A stretch of DNA of 33,239 nucleotides, from NCBI GenBank assembly GCA_025362495.1, contig JANYGI010000115.1, forward strand, positions 1 through 33,239, given 5' to 3'. Origin of the DNA: Byssovorax sp. GTDB lineage: Bacteria > Myxococcota_A > Polyangia > Polyangiales > Polyangiaceae. This document shows, one piece after another, positions 7,859 to 15,559 of the stretch; position 1 is the first letter of the stretch, and every line of letters begins with the position of its first letter. A model generated the notes under the pieces. The model saw only the letters and a program-made list of their open reading frames with translations, made no database searches and was not told the DNA's origin. The translations under genes and the position numbers were made by a program.

Positions 7859-9400
7859 TCAGGTGCGGTTCAAGATGTTGATCGGGACGATCACGCCCGT
7901 GTGTGTGTGTCCCATGGCGAACACGCAGAAGGGGTTCGACTCGTTGCTGAGGAAGAGCTCGACGGCGCCGATGATCATGTCGCGGCGCCCGCCGGGCTCG
8001 ACCATGCGCACCGACGGGTACGAGAAGGCGAGCTGGGTGAGCCGCTGCCCGCTGGTGGCGCCGTCGCGGTTGGCGGTGTCCCACTTGTGCCCGTGCGACG
8101 CGAAGAGGCGAGTCTGCTTCTCGTCGAAGACCTCCTGGCGGTTGAGGTTGCCGCTGGCCTGCACCAGGCTCGTCGGGTTGTGAGCGGCGAAATAATCGTC
8201 GTGATTACCATACAGCCAGTTCTTGCGGCCGTTGGTGAAGCCGAGGAAGGCCTTGATGTGCGTCGACTGGGACGTGCCATTGAGGGTGCGATCGGTCCAG
8301 TGGTTGATCCACGTGACCGGGTCCGGGTTCGTCTTGCTGGTGTCGAGGACGACGCGGCTCGGGTGCTCGACGTAGAACCGCTCGAGCCCGATCCAGAGAT
8401 CGAACATATCGCCGAGCTGGAGCAGGTGGAGCGGGAAGCCGGTGAACGAGTTGAGCATCCCCACGAACAGCGAGAGATCCGGCCCGGCCTGCTCGAAGAT
8501 GTCGGCGCCCTTGTGGTCGCGCACGCCCGCCCGGTTCGCGCCAGCATAGCTGGCGTACCAGTCCATCGCTTCGGATTCGACCATACCGCCGTTCGAGGTA
8601 TGAGCGGGGATGGTGCCCGCGTAGTCCCCCATCGGGGTGACTATCGCTTGTTCCGGCGTGTCGCGGTCGTCGCTGCCCGGCTGCCGCCCCATGCGCGCGC
8701 CCTGGGTGTCCGTCACGCTGGTGATGACCGGTAGGTGCATGTCGCCGACGATGACGAACAGGCGATCGGGGGTGACATCTGCGTTGTTGGGGAGGAGCGT
8801 CCGAGCGGTGTGGTGGCCCCGCACCTTCACGCGCCCGAGGTCGGAGTTCTTGCCGAGGTGCTCGAGGAGAGCATTGATGTGATCCACCTCGGGGCGGTTG
8901 TACGGATTGGGCACCTTGGTGTCTTTGCCCTTTTCGGTGCGGTACGCGCAGAGCACGGCAGTCCGGCCGCAGACGATGCCGAAGTCACGGGCCTTGGGGT
9001 AGAACTGGCTTCCACCCCAGCGGCCAACATCGAGGTAGATGAAGCTGCGCTCGGCGGGGGAGAGGGTGCTCGGGCCACCGGGCGCGGACCAGGCGCCTGC
9101 GGCGGGCATGGGCGGCCCGGCGCGATCGAACACCTCGTAGTTGATCTCCGGCGGGAACGCTTCGTGCTCGGGATAGCCGCCGAAGAAGTCCGTCGTCGTG
9201 GCGTATTTGTCGGCGACCCATAGCCGGCCGCGCACGCCGGTGCGGCGCACGGCCTGATAGCCGGCCGTCGCCTGCTGTGCCGTGTAGTCGTAGGCACGGC
9301 CCGCCTGCGTGGCCGAGTAGTCGTAGGCGCGGCCCGCGGCGTCGCCCACGGCGCTCACGCCGTTGGAGATGCCGTTGCCGATGCTATCCAGGATACCCAT
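7859..9400 (-). CDS. Calcineurin-like metallophosphoesterase, candidate T6SS effector
   Basis: The 513-residue protein carries a complete metallophosphoesterase set: GDMH (D220, H222), GDMFD (D331, D334), GNHD (399-401), HGH (436-438) and GHTH (497-500). It should bind two metal ions and cut phosphoester bonds; the substrate is unknown. The N-terminus is amphipathic and Gly/Ala-rich, with a tandem AGRAYDYSATQ / AGRAYDYTAQQ repeat at 22-43, which could load it onto the spike. No signal peptide is seen. It lies 30 bases after vgrG and directly before a small membrane protein, the usual place for a VgrG cargo effector. GGAAG is about 10 bases before the ATG. Its dead homologue lies at 3304-4551. 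Nuclease, nucleotidase or phospholipase-like activities are all possible. Confidence 0.9.
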   Translation of the reverse strand: MGILDSIGNGISNGVSAVGDAAGRAYDYSATQAGRAYDYTAQQATAGYQAVRRTGVRGRLWVADKYATTTDFFGGYPEHEAFPPEINYEVFDRAGPPMPAAGAWSAPGGPSTLSPAERSFIYLDVGRWGGSQFYPKARDFGIVCGRTAVLCAYRTEKGKDTKVPNPYNRPEVDHINALLEHLGKNSDLGRVKVRGHHTARTLLPNNADVTPDRLFVIVGDMHLPVITSVTDTQGARMGRQPGSDDRDTPEQAIVTPMGDYAGTIPAHTSNGGMVESEAMDWYASYAGANRAGVRDHKGADIFEQAGPDLSLFVGMLNSFTGFPLHLLQLGDMFDLWIGLERFYVEHPSRVVLDTSKTNPDPVTWINHWTDRTLNGTSQSTHIKAFLGFTNGRKNWLYGNHDDYFAAHNPTSLVQASGNLNRQEVFDEKQTRLFASHGHKWDTANRDGATSGQRLTQLAFSYPSVRMVEPGGRRDMIIGAVELFLSNESNPFCVFAMGHTHTGVIVPINILNRT

Positions 9401-9430
9401 CGTGGTGTCTTCCGTCTCGCCGCGTGGGCG

Positions 9431-12355
9431 TTAGAGGCCGTGCGCCTTGGTGAGCTTGCCCAGCGTGTCGCCCCCGAGCTCGCCGTCGTTCGGGAGGTCC
9501 TGATCACGCTGGAACGCGCGGATGGCGTCCTTCAGCCCGTCGCTGGCCTTGCCGTCGGGATCTCCGGTGAAATAGCCGAGGTTGCGCAGCCGCATCTGCG
9601 CGCCGCGGACGTCGGCCGTCGGCGGGAGCTCGTCGTCGATGCGCACCTGCCAGCGCATGTGGACGCCCGTCGGAGGATCCTTGAGCCACAGCGTCACGTC
9701 GGCGACCGTCGCGGACTTCGGCACCTGCTCGCTCAGGTTGCCGCTCCCGTCGGTGGTGCCGTGGATGCGCTTGCCCGCGACCATGATATCGTATTGCTTG
9801 TTCTTGTACGGCTCGAACGAGGGATCGCAGAGCTGGAGCTTGAAGGGCTTCAGCTCGGCCGGATCGACGTCGCGGGTGTCGGTGCTGGCCGAGCCGCCCT
9901 TGGCGAGCTTCACCTGCGCGCCGAGCAGCGTCGCGTTGCTGGCGAGATCGAGAGAGGCACCCTTCGACGTGAGGGTGATCTGGTCCGAGGCCAGCGTCAC
10001 CACGTCGGTGAAATGCATCACTGGCTTCTTGCCGAAGATCGACGTCGACTCGTGCCCGTCGACGATGATGGCCTTGGCCTCGATGCGCACCTCGGTGGGC
10101 GAGAGCGTGACCCGGCTGTCGCCGCACTCGAGCACGATGGTCTTCTCGGACTGGATCCGGATCTCGTCGCTGGCGAAGAGCGTGCTCTTGCCCCAGACGG
10201 CAGAGTGGCTCTCCGAGGGCTTCTCGCGCGTGCCGACGACGGTCCCCGACGTGCCGGCGACCATGACCTGATAGTCGCCGCGCGCGGTGGTGTACGACGA
10301 GCCGCCGATGCTGCGCTGCTCGAGGCCGTCGATGGTGTCCTTGGAGTTGCCTTCCACGCGGCCGACGCGCGTCCCGTGCACGCTCTCGGTGCGATCGCCG
10401 GCCACGGTGGAGGCCAGATCGCCGCCGATGGTGAGCGAGTCGTTGCCGTGGATGGTCTCGGTGCGGCTGCCGCGCACCGTCTCGCGCTCGTCGCGGCCGA
10501 CCTCGACCGTGTGATCGAGCTGCACGACCTCGTCGAAGTTGCGCTGGGCGTGGATCAGGATCTGCTCGCCGCCGTTGCGATCCTCGAAGCTCAGCTCGTT
10601 GTGACCACCGTTGGTGGGGAGGGTGTTGGTGCGCAGGCCGCTGCGGGTCGCGTCCTCCGGCAGCGGGAAGGGCTGCGGGGTGACGGCGTTGGGCAGACAG
10701 CCAATCACGACGGGCTTGTCGGGATCGCCCTGGTGATAGAGCACCAGCACTTCCATGCCGATGCGCGGGATGAACTGGGTGCCCCAGCCCGACCCCGACC
10801 ACGCATGGAGCACGCGGATCCAGCACGAGCTGTGCTCGTTCTTCCGGCCGACCCGGTCCCAGTGGAACTGGACCTTGATCCGACCGACGCTGTCCGTGTA
10901 AACCTCTTTGCCCTCGGGCCCGACGACGACGGCGGTGTCGGCGACCTGCACGGCGCGCGGCGGCGGCCGGCGCGGGCGAATGGTGAGCTCGGCCGGAGCA
11001 CAGGTGAACGAGTTCTGGTATTGCACCGTCTGGCCACCGCCGCCCGAGGCGCCGGCGAACTCCACGGTGACGGCCTCGTGCTTCACGCTGGTGACGACCC
11101 ACACGCGGTTCATCCGCGGCTCTTCGTACTCGGCGAGGGCGAACTTGTAACCGGGTGAGAGGCGGCGACAGAGGCTCTCTCCCTCGGCCTCGAGCGCCTT
11201 GCGCCGGTGCTGCTCGAGCTGGTGCTGGGCGTTGGGGTTCTTGGCGTCTTGCTCGAAGAAATCCGACTGATGGCGATAGACCTCGCGCGGCTGGAGGTCG
11301 GTCGGCAAGCTGGTCAGGATATCGAGCGACGCCGCGCCGACGCTGCCGCTCCCGCCACCTCGCAGCGCCGTCGCCGCGTCGTTCAGGGCCGCAGTCCCCA
11401 TGGCCCCCGCGATGCTGGTCGCGCTGAGCGAGCTCGCCGTGCCGCGCGCGTCGAAGAGGGGACGCTCGTAGAGATAATCGCGCAGCATCACCGCGTTGGG
11501 TCGCATCTCGCGGCGGAGGCTGATCCGGGTGATGGTGCGCTCGCCGTCGTGGCGCAGGCCGAGCGGATCGCGGTGCACGAGCGAGGGCACCGAGCCCGCG
11601 AGGCTCGACACCACCGCGTTGCCCACGGCGCCCGCGACCGCGTCGATCACGTCGTCGGACGTGGCTCCGGCGATGGATGGATAGAAGCTCGCCTGATCGC
11701 TCACGACCATGGTCTCGACGAACCCGCGCGCGCCCGCCGCGGCCCCGAAGGCCCCCGCGGCGCCGAGGCCGAGCTGCTCGAGGATGCCAGTCGGAGGCTG
11801 GAAGTAGAAGTAACAGCCAGCCTCCGCGAGCAGCCGCTGGATGAACGCGAGATCGCTCTCCTGGTACTGGACGCAGTAGTTCCGCGGGGGCAGCGGCGTG
11901 GAGAGGTTGAAGCGCACCTCGAGCCCGGCCTCGCGCATGATCGTGGTGATCACGTCGGACGCGGGCTGATCCTGGAAGATGCGGGTGTTGACCCGCTTGC
12001 CGAGCTTCCACACCGAGGAGACCAGGCGCAGCGTGTAGCGGCGCGAGGTGCTCTCGTCCTTCCATGCGTTCTCGGCGCGCAGCCACGCGGTGATGCCGTG
12101 CACGATGCGCGGCGGGTGATCGTGGGCCTGCATCACCAGCGTCGCGGACTGCCCGACGAGGCCGGCCTCGAGCTCCCAGGGCGGCACTTCGCTGTCGAAG
12201 AGGATCTCGAACGCGAACGGCTTCGACAGCGCTTCGCGACCCTTGAACTTCAGGACCCGGAGCTCGCCCTGCATGAACGGCCCGGCGCGCAGCTCGTAGA
12301 GCGCGGGGGCAGATCCGGAAAGCCCTGAGACGCCGAGGCGCGACGTGGTGCTCAT
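9431..12355 (-). CDS. vgrG: T6SS spike protein VgrG with C-terminal peptidoglycan-binding domain
   Basis: The 974-residue trimeric spike caps the Hcp tube and punctures target cells. The gp27-like base comes first (LRAGPFMQGELRVLKFKG, then YCVQYQESDLAFIQRLLAEAG near 163-183). An Ala/Gly-rich insertion of roughly 190 residues interrupts the second half of that base. The gp5 OB domain follows (DSVGRIKVQFHWDR, WGTQFIPRIGMEVLV, GDPDKPVVIGCLPN). Next is the beta-helix with repeated VEG, TVAGDR and TIDG units. After it lies an extension with a small beta domain (about 850-905) and a PG_binding_1-type domain at about 911-974 (MRLRNLGYF...IRAFQRDQ). This makes it an evolved or adaptor-bearing VgrG aimed at the cell wall. 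No tss structural genes are present in the window, so it is an orphan spike. The ribosome site is weak. Confidence 0.95.
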   Translation of the reverse strand: MSTTSRLGVSGLSGSAPALYELRAGPFMQGELRVLKFKGREALSKPFAFEILFDSEVPPWELEAGLVGQSATLVMQAHDHPPRIVHGITAWLRAENAWKDESTSRRYTLRLVSSVWKLGKRVNTRIFQDQPASDVITTIMREAGLEVRFNLSTPLPPRNYCVQYQESDLAFIQRLLAEAGCYFYFQPPTGILEQLGLGAAGAFGAAAGARGFVETMVVSDQASFYPSIAGATSDDVIDAVAGAVGNAVVSSLAGSVPSLVHRDPLGLRHDGERTITRISLRREMRPNAVMLRDYLYERPLFDARGTASSLSATSIAGAMGTAALNDAATALRGGGSGSVGAASLDILTSLPTDLQPREVYRHQSDFFEQDAKNPNAQHQLEQHRRKALEAEGESLCRRLSPGYKFALAEYEEPRMNRVWVVTSVKHEAVTVEFAGASGGGGQTVQYQNSFTCAPAELTIRPRRPPPRAVQVADTAVVVGPEGKEVYTDSVGRIKVQFHWDRVGRKNEHSSCWIRVLHAWSGSGWGTQFIPRIGMEVLVLYHQGDPDKPVVIGCLPNAVTPQPFPLPEDATRSGLRTNTLPTNGGHNELSFEDRNGGEQILIHAQRNFDEVVQLDHTVEVGRDERETVRGSRTETIHGNDSLTIGGDLASTVAGDRTESVHGTRVGRVEGNSKDTIDGLEQRSIGGSSYTTARGDYQVMVAGTSGTVVGTREKPSESHSAVWGKSTLFASDEIRIQSEKTIVLECGDSRVTLSPTEVRIEAKAIIVDGHESTSIFGKKPVMHFTDVVTLASDQITLTSKGASLDLASNATLLGAQVKLAKGGSASTDTRDVDPAELKPFKLQLCDPSFEPYKNKQYDIMVAGKRIHGTTDGSGNLSEQVPKSATVADVTLWLKDPPTGVHMRWQVRIDDELPPTADVRGAQMRLRNLGYFTGDPDGKASDGLKDAIRAFQRDQDLPNDGELGGDTLGKLTKAHGL

Positions 12356-12407
12356 GAACTCACGATCCTAACAGTGTGGCAGGTTGCTGTGTGGACTTAC
12401 CACCGGC

Positions 12408-12430
12408 GATCCGATCCCGCAGATCGGATC
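12408..12430 (-). terminator. Perfect 9-bp inverted repeat between the duplicated-domain gene and vgrG
   Basis: GATCCGATC (12408-12416) and GATCGGATC (12422-12430) flank a 5-base loop, 7 bases after the stop of the upstream minus-strand gene and about 50 bases before vgrG. With no T-run it may be a partial attenuator, a protein-binding site or an RNA-stability hairpin rather than a full terminator. It would let vgrG and the upstream gene be expressed at different levels. Confidence 0.4.
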
Positions 12431-12437
12431 TGGAGGC

Positions 12438-13574
12438 TCAGGGCCGTGAACGCGACATGAACCACGCGTGGTACGTGGCGTAGGCCTTGTTCCACTGGGC
12501 CCCCAGCTCGGGTTCGACCGCGATCCGGGCCCGGTAATACTCGTCGGCGCTGGCCTTCTCGTGCGCGGTCACCTGATAACAGGCCAGCACCTCGCCGACG
12601 CGTGAGGGATCGAGGGCTATCTCCAGGCACATCGACGCATGCCGCTCCAGCGACATGGTCGGCGGTGGCTCCGGCCAAGCGGGGATGGGCGGCGGGACCG
12701 GCGCAACGAACGGTCGTGGATCGCGCTGCACGGCCGGCGTCTCGCGGCTCGGCGCGCGCGCGAACGGCAGGCCGCTGCTCTGCACCTGGAACGCCGCGTG
12801 AGTGACGCTGTCCTCGGAGCCGCCGGGGGAAGGCGCGACCCGGAACGGGAGGGCCTCGGCCAGGCCGGCGCTGGTGCCGACGAGCGTGCGTGGCGGTGGC
12901 CGCGACCGCGAGGGCTCCGCGGCGTCGGCGGGCGTGGCGCGAAACGGAAAGACCTCCATCGGTTGCCGGCGGATTGCCACGGTGCTCGACGGGTCGGGCG
13001 CGTACGCCGTTTGCTCCTGATCTTCGCCGGCCCAGGTCGGGCGCGCGGGAGCGGGAGGCTGCGGGGGGATGACCGACGGCATCTCCCTCCGCAGCATCGG
13101 CGGCTCCGCGTGAATCATCGGCGGCTCCGCGTGCATCATCGGCGCGGGGGTCGGGGCCGAATACGGCTGCGGCGACATCATCATCGGCTCGAACGAGGGG
13201 ACGGCGGACGACTCCGACGGGCTCGCGAACGAGGCGACGGGAGCCGCGAGCCCCGTCCCGGAGCGCACGAGGCGGGCCTTGCCGGCGCGGAGCGGGGCGG
13301 GCCGCGCCGGAGCGCCCTCGTCCGGCGCGGGCTCATCGCGGGAAAGCAGCCGGCTCTGGGCCGCGGCGTAGCTCGTCTGGTAGCGGCTCAGGAGCGCGGG
13401 ATCTTGATCGAGGCGCTCGGTCCAGGCGCGGTCGGCGGCGGCCCACCGGGCGGCGTCGAGCCCCTCGACGGAGAGCACGGCGCGCAGCGGGAAGCCCTCG
13501 GCCAGGGCCGCGGTCACGGCCGCGAACTGAGCGAGCGGGACCTCCGCGATAACCGATTCGCTGCTGGTGCTCAT
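12438..13574 (-). CDS. T6SS-linked protein with duplicated terminal domains and Pro/Met-rich linker
   Basis: No named family is recognised for this 378-residue product. Residues about 11-75 and about 308-372 look like copies of one helical domain: both start with a Leu/Ala helix and end in a Trp or Tyr-rich helix (AWTERLDQDPALLSRYQTSY versus RIAVEPELGAQWNKAYATYH). Between them is a long Pro/Ser/Met-rich linker. It has short repeats around HAEPPM (DNA copies near 13098-13143) and several F/LPF-x-x-A pieces (VFPFRATPA, ALPFRVAPS, GLPFARAPS). The gene is upstream of vgrG on the same strand and divergent from the PAAR-like gene. It could be a chaperone or adaptor that gathers spike components through its linker motifs. 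That is inference from shape and position. Confidence 0.8.
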   Translation of the reverse strand: MSTSSESVIAEVPLAQFAAVTAALAEGFPLRAVLSVEGLDAARWAAADRAWTERLDQDPALLSRYQTSYAAAQSRLLSRDEPAPDEGAPARPAPLRAGKARLVRSGTGLAAPVASFASPSESSAVPSFEPMMMSPQPYSAPTPAPMMHAEPPMIHAEPPMLRREMPSVIPPQPPAPARPTWAGEDQEQTAYAPDPSSTVAIRRQPMEVFPFRATPADAAEPSRSRPPPRTLVGTSAGLAEALPFRVAPSPGGSEDSVTHAAFQVQSSGLPFARAPSRETPAVQRDPRPFVAPVPPPIPAWPEPPPTMSLERHASMCLEIALDPSRVGEVLACYQVTAHEKASADEYYRARIAVEPELGAQWNKAYATYHAWFMSRSRP

Positions 13575-13670
13575 CGCCCTCTTTCGTTACATCAGCGTGA
13601 CACGATCGCGTTGCCGGCAGCAATACCCCTCGGGCGCGTGATACCCTCGACCGTCAGAAAGGGCTCCAGT
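13575..13670. promoter_or_regulatory. Divergent intergenic region of the T6SS spike island
   Basis: Ninety-six bases separate the start codons of the minus-strand duplicated-domain gene and the plus-strand PAAR-like gene, so promoters for both must lie here or overlap the genes. I could not identify a convincing sigma-70 or sigma-54 site. The PAAR-like gene has only a poor ribosome site (GGGCTCCAGT before its ATG). Confidence 0.4.
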
Positions 13671-14057
13671 ATGCCGAAGCTCGTCGTCAATGGAGCCAAG
13701 CTCAAGTGCAGCCAGGGGGCCGCGCCGTCCACCCTCACGGTGCTCCCGGTCATCGGCTCCTCCGCCGACGAGCAGCCCGCGGGCACGATCATGGATCACA
13801 TCCCGATGGTGAACGTGGCGCCGTTCGGGATGTGCCAGACGCCGGCGAACCCGCAGGTCGCCGCGGCGACCGCAGCGGCGACGGGGACGCTCACGCCGCA
13901 GCCCTGCATCCCCGTGCTCCCCGCGCCGTGGTCACCGGGCGCGTCGGTCGTCATCGTCCAGGGCCTCAAGGCCCTCTCGAACGACTCCAAATGCACCTGC
14001 GCCTGGACCGGAAGCATCGAGATCACCGATCCGGGGACCACGGTCGAGGTCGAGTGA
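13671..14057 (+). CDS. PAAR-like (DUF4280/DUF4150 type) T6SS spike-tip protein
   Basis: The 128-residue protein starts MPKLVVNGAKLKCSQG and carries conserved features of the PAAR-like DUF4280 family. These are an early Cys, IMDHIPMVNVAPFGMCQT in the middle, PCIPV before a Pro-rich turn, and a late Cys pair (CTC). Such proteins form the sharp cone on VgrG, usually holding a metal ion through Cys and His. No toxin domain is fused, so it would act as tip only. The neighbours (divergent T6SS-linked gene, then vgrG) support this. The open frame extends far upstream, but the family N-terminus fixes the start at this ATG. Confidence 0.9.
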   Translation: MPKLVVNGAKLKCSQGAAPSTLTVLPVIGSSADEQPAGTIMDHIPMVNVAPFGMCQTPANPQVAAATAAATGTLTPQPCIPVLPAPWSPGASVVIVQGLKALSNDSKCTCAWTGSIEITDPGTTVEVE

Positions 14058-14110
14058 TCGCTGCTCGAACCGAGGCGCGCGAGGGGCTCGGCGGCGAGAT
14101 CACCGAGGCC

Positions 14111-15397
14111 ATGACCGACGCCGTCCCGCAATCACCGAAGCTCATGACCTTCGCTGCTCTCGGCCTCTCCGAGCCGCTGACTCGCGCCGTCGCGGCCCTC
14201 GGTTACCTCGCGCCGACGCCGGTGCAGGCCGCGGCGATCCCCGTCATCCTGCGCGAGGGCGACGTGTGCGCGTCGGCGCAGACCGGATCGGGCAAGACGG
14301 GCGCGTTCGTCCTGCCGATCCTCGAGATGCTCGGCCGCGCGCCCAGCGCCTCGCCGCGACGGGTGCGCGCGTTGATCCTCGTGCCCACGCGCGAGCTGGC
14401 GGCGCAGATCGGCGAGGCGGTCGCGAAGTACGGGGCGCGCCTTCCTCAGCCGCTCCGCACGTGCGTCGTCGTCGGCGGCGTCTCGATCAACCCGCAGATG
14501 ATGGCCCTGCGCGGCGGCGCCGACATCGTCGTGGCCACGCCGGGGCGGCTCCTCGATCTGGTGGCGCAGAACGCGGTGCGGCTCTCGTGGGTGAAGACGC
14601 TGGTGCTCGACGAGGCCGATCGCCTGCTCTCGCTCGGGTTCGCCGAAGAGCTCGCGCGCGTCCTCGCGCTCCTGCCCGATCGTTGCCAGAGCCTGCTGTT
14701 CTCCGCGACGTTCCCGTCCGGCGTCCTCGCGCTCGCCGAGGATGTGCTCCACGAGCCCACGAAGATCACCATCGACGCGGGCGAGGCGCCCTCTCCGGCC
14801 GAGATTGTTCATCGCGCGATCGAGGTCGACACCGGCAAGCGCACGCCGCTCCTGCGGCACCTCCTGGCGACGAACCCGTGGTCGCACGTGCTGGTCTTCG
14901 TCGCCAGCCGCGACGGGGCCGAGCACGTCACGCTGAAGCTCGCGAAGACCGGGATCGCCGCCGCGCCGCTCCACGGCGACCTCAGCCAGGGCGCGCGATC
15001 GAACGCGCTCGCGGCCTTCAAAACGAAGAAAATCCGGGTCCTCGTCGCCACCGACGTCGCGGCGCGCGGGCTCGACATCGCCGGGCTCCCCGCCGTGGTG
15101 AACTACGATCTTCCTCGCTCGCCGGTCGACTACGTCCATCGCGTCGGCCGCACCGGCCGCGCCGGCGCCCCCGGCCTGGCGGTGAGCTTCGTCAGCGCCG
15201 AGACCGACGCGCATTTCCGGCTGATCGAGAAGCGCAATCAGCTGGCGATCGAGCGCGAGCGCGTCGCCGGGTTCGAGCCGGTCGAGCTCACCGTACCTGC
15301 TCACGATCCGCACGGTGGCGTGAAGGGAAAGCGCAAGAGCAAGAAGGACAAGCTCCGCGAGGCGGCCGCCCTCGCAGGCGAAAAGAAGGCCGAGTGA
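14111..15397 (+). CDS. DEAD-box ATP-dependent RNA helicase (RhlE-like)
   Basis: This 428-residue enzyme unwinds structured RNA in the cytoplasm. The Q motif region begins with the aromatic F14 of MTFAALGL, followed by PTPVQ near 36. Motif I, AQTGSGKT, is at 56-63 and motif Ia, PTRELA, at 92-97. LDEAD, a SATF motif, VATDVAARGLDI and HRVGRTGRAG then follow in order. A basic Lys-rich tail (GKRKSKKDK) suits RNA contact. The ATG at 14111 is my choice. The ATG at 14144 and a GTG at 14054 overlapping the PAAR-like stop (GTGA) are alternatives; the last would couple the helicase to the spike-tip gene. It is most likely a housekeeping or cold-response helicase that happens to sit next to the spike island. 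Confidence 0.93.
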   Translation: MTDAVPQSPKLMTFAALGLSEPLTRAVAALGYLAPTPVQAAAIPVILREGDVCASAQTGSGKTGAFVLPILEMLGRAPSASPRRVRALILVPTRELAAQIGEAVAKYGARLPQPLRTCVVVGGVSINPQMMALRGGADIVVATPGRLLDLVAQNAVRLSWVKTLVLDEADRLLSLGFAEELARVLALLPDRCQSLLFSATFPSGVLALAEDVLHEPTKITIDAGEAPSPAEIVHRAIEVDTGKRTPLLRHLLATNPWSHVLVFVASRDGAEHVTLKLAKTGIAAAPLHGDLSQGARSNALAAFKTKKIRVLVATDVAARGLDIAGLPAVVNYDLPRSPVDYVHRVGRTGRAGAPGLAVSFVSAETDAHFRLIEKRNQLAIERERVAGFEPVELTVPAHDPHGGVKGKRKSKKDKLREAAALAGEKKAE

Positions 15398-15456
15398 GCC
15401 TCGGGCGCAGCGCGCTCGTCGTGCCTGGATGAGCAGGCCCGATCGCGGGACCCGAT

Positions 15457-15481
15457 GGGTGGATCCATGATCCATCCACCC
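15457..15481 (+). terminator. Hairpin after the helicase gene, possible terminator
   Basis: GGGTGGAT (15457-15464) pairs with ATCCACCC (15474-15481), 59 bases after the helicase stop. There is no U-tract after it, so factor-independent termination is uncertain. The surrounding 162 bases before the carboxypeptidase gene show nothing else. Confidence 0.35.
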
Positions 15482-15559
15482 CGGCGCCACGAGACGGCAG
15501 TTTCCGTGGATCCGGGCTCCTGTCGTCCTGGCCCGCCGCGTGCGTAGCGGCGTCGTTTC

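Noticed and set aside
13598-13614. TGACACGATCGCGTTGC as a sigma-54 promoter for the spike-tip gene
   Set aside because: The spacing between the -24 and -12 elements is two bases too long and the invariant GG is GA.
12639-13670. Upstream extension of the PAAR-like gene frame back to 12639
   Set aside because: It is antisense to the duplicated-domain gene. The family N-terminus MPKLVVNGAKLKC begins at 13671.
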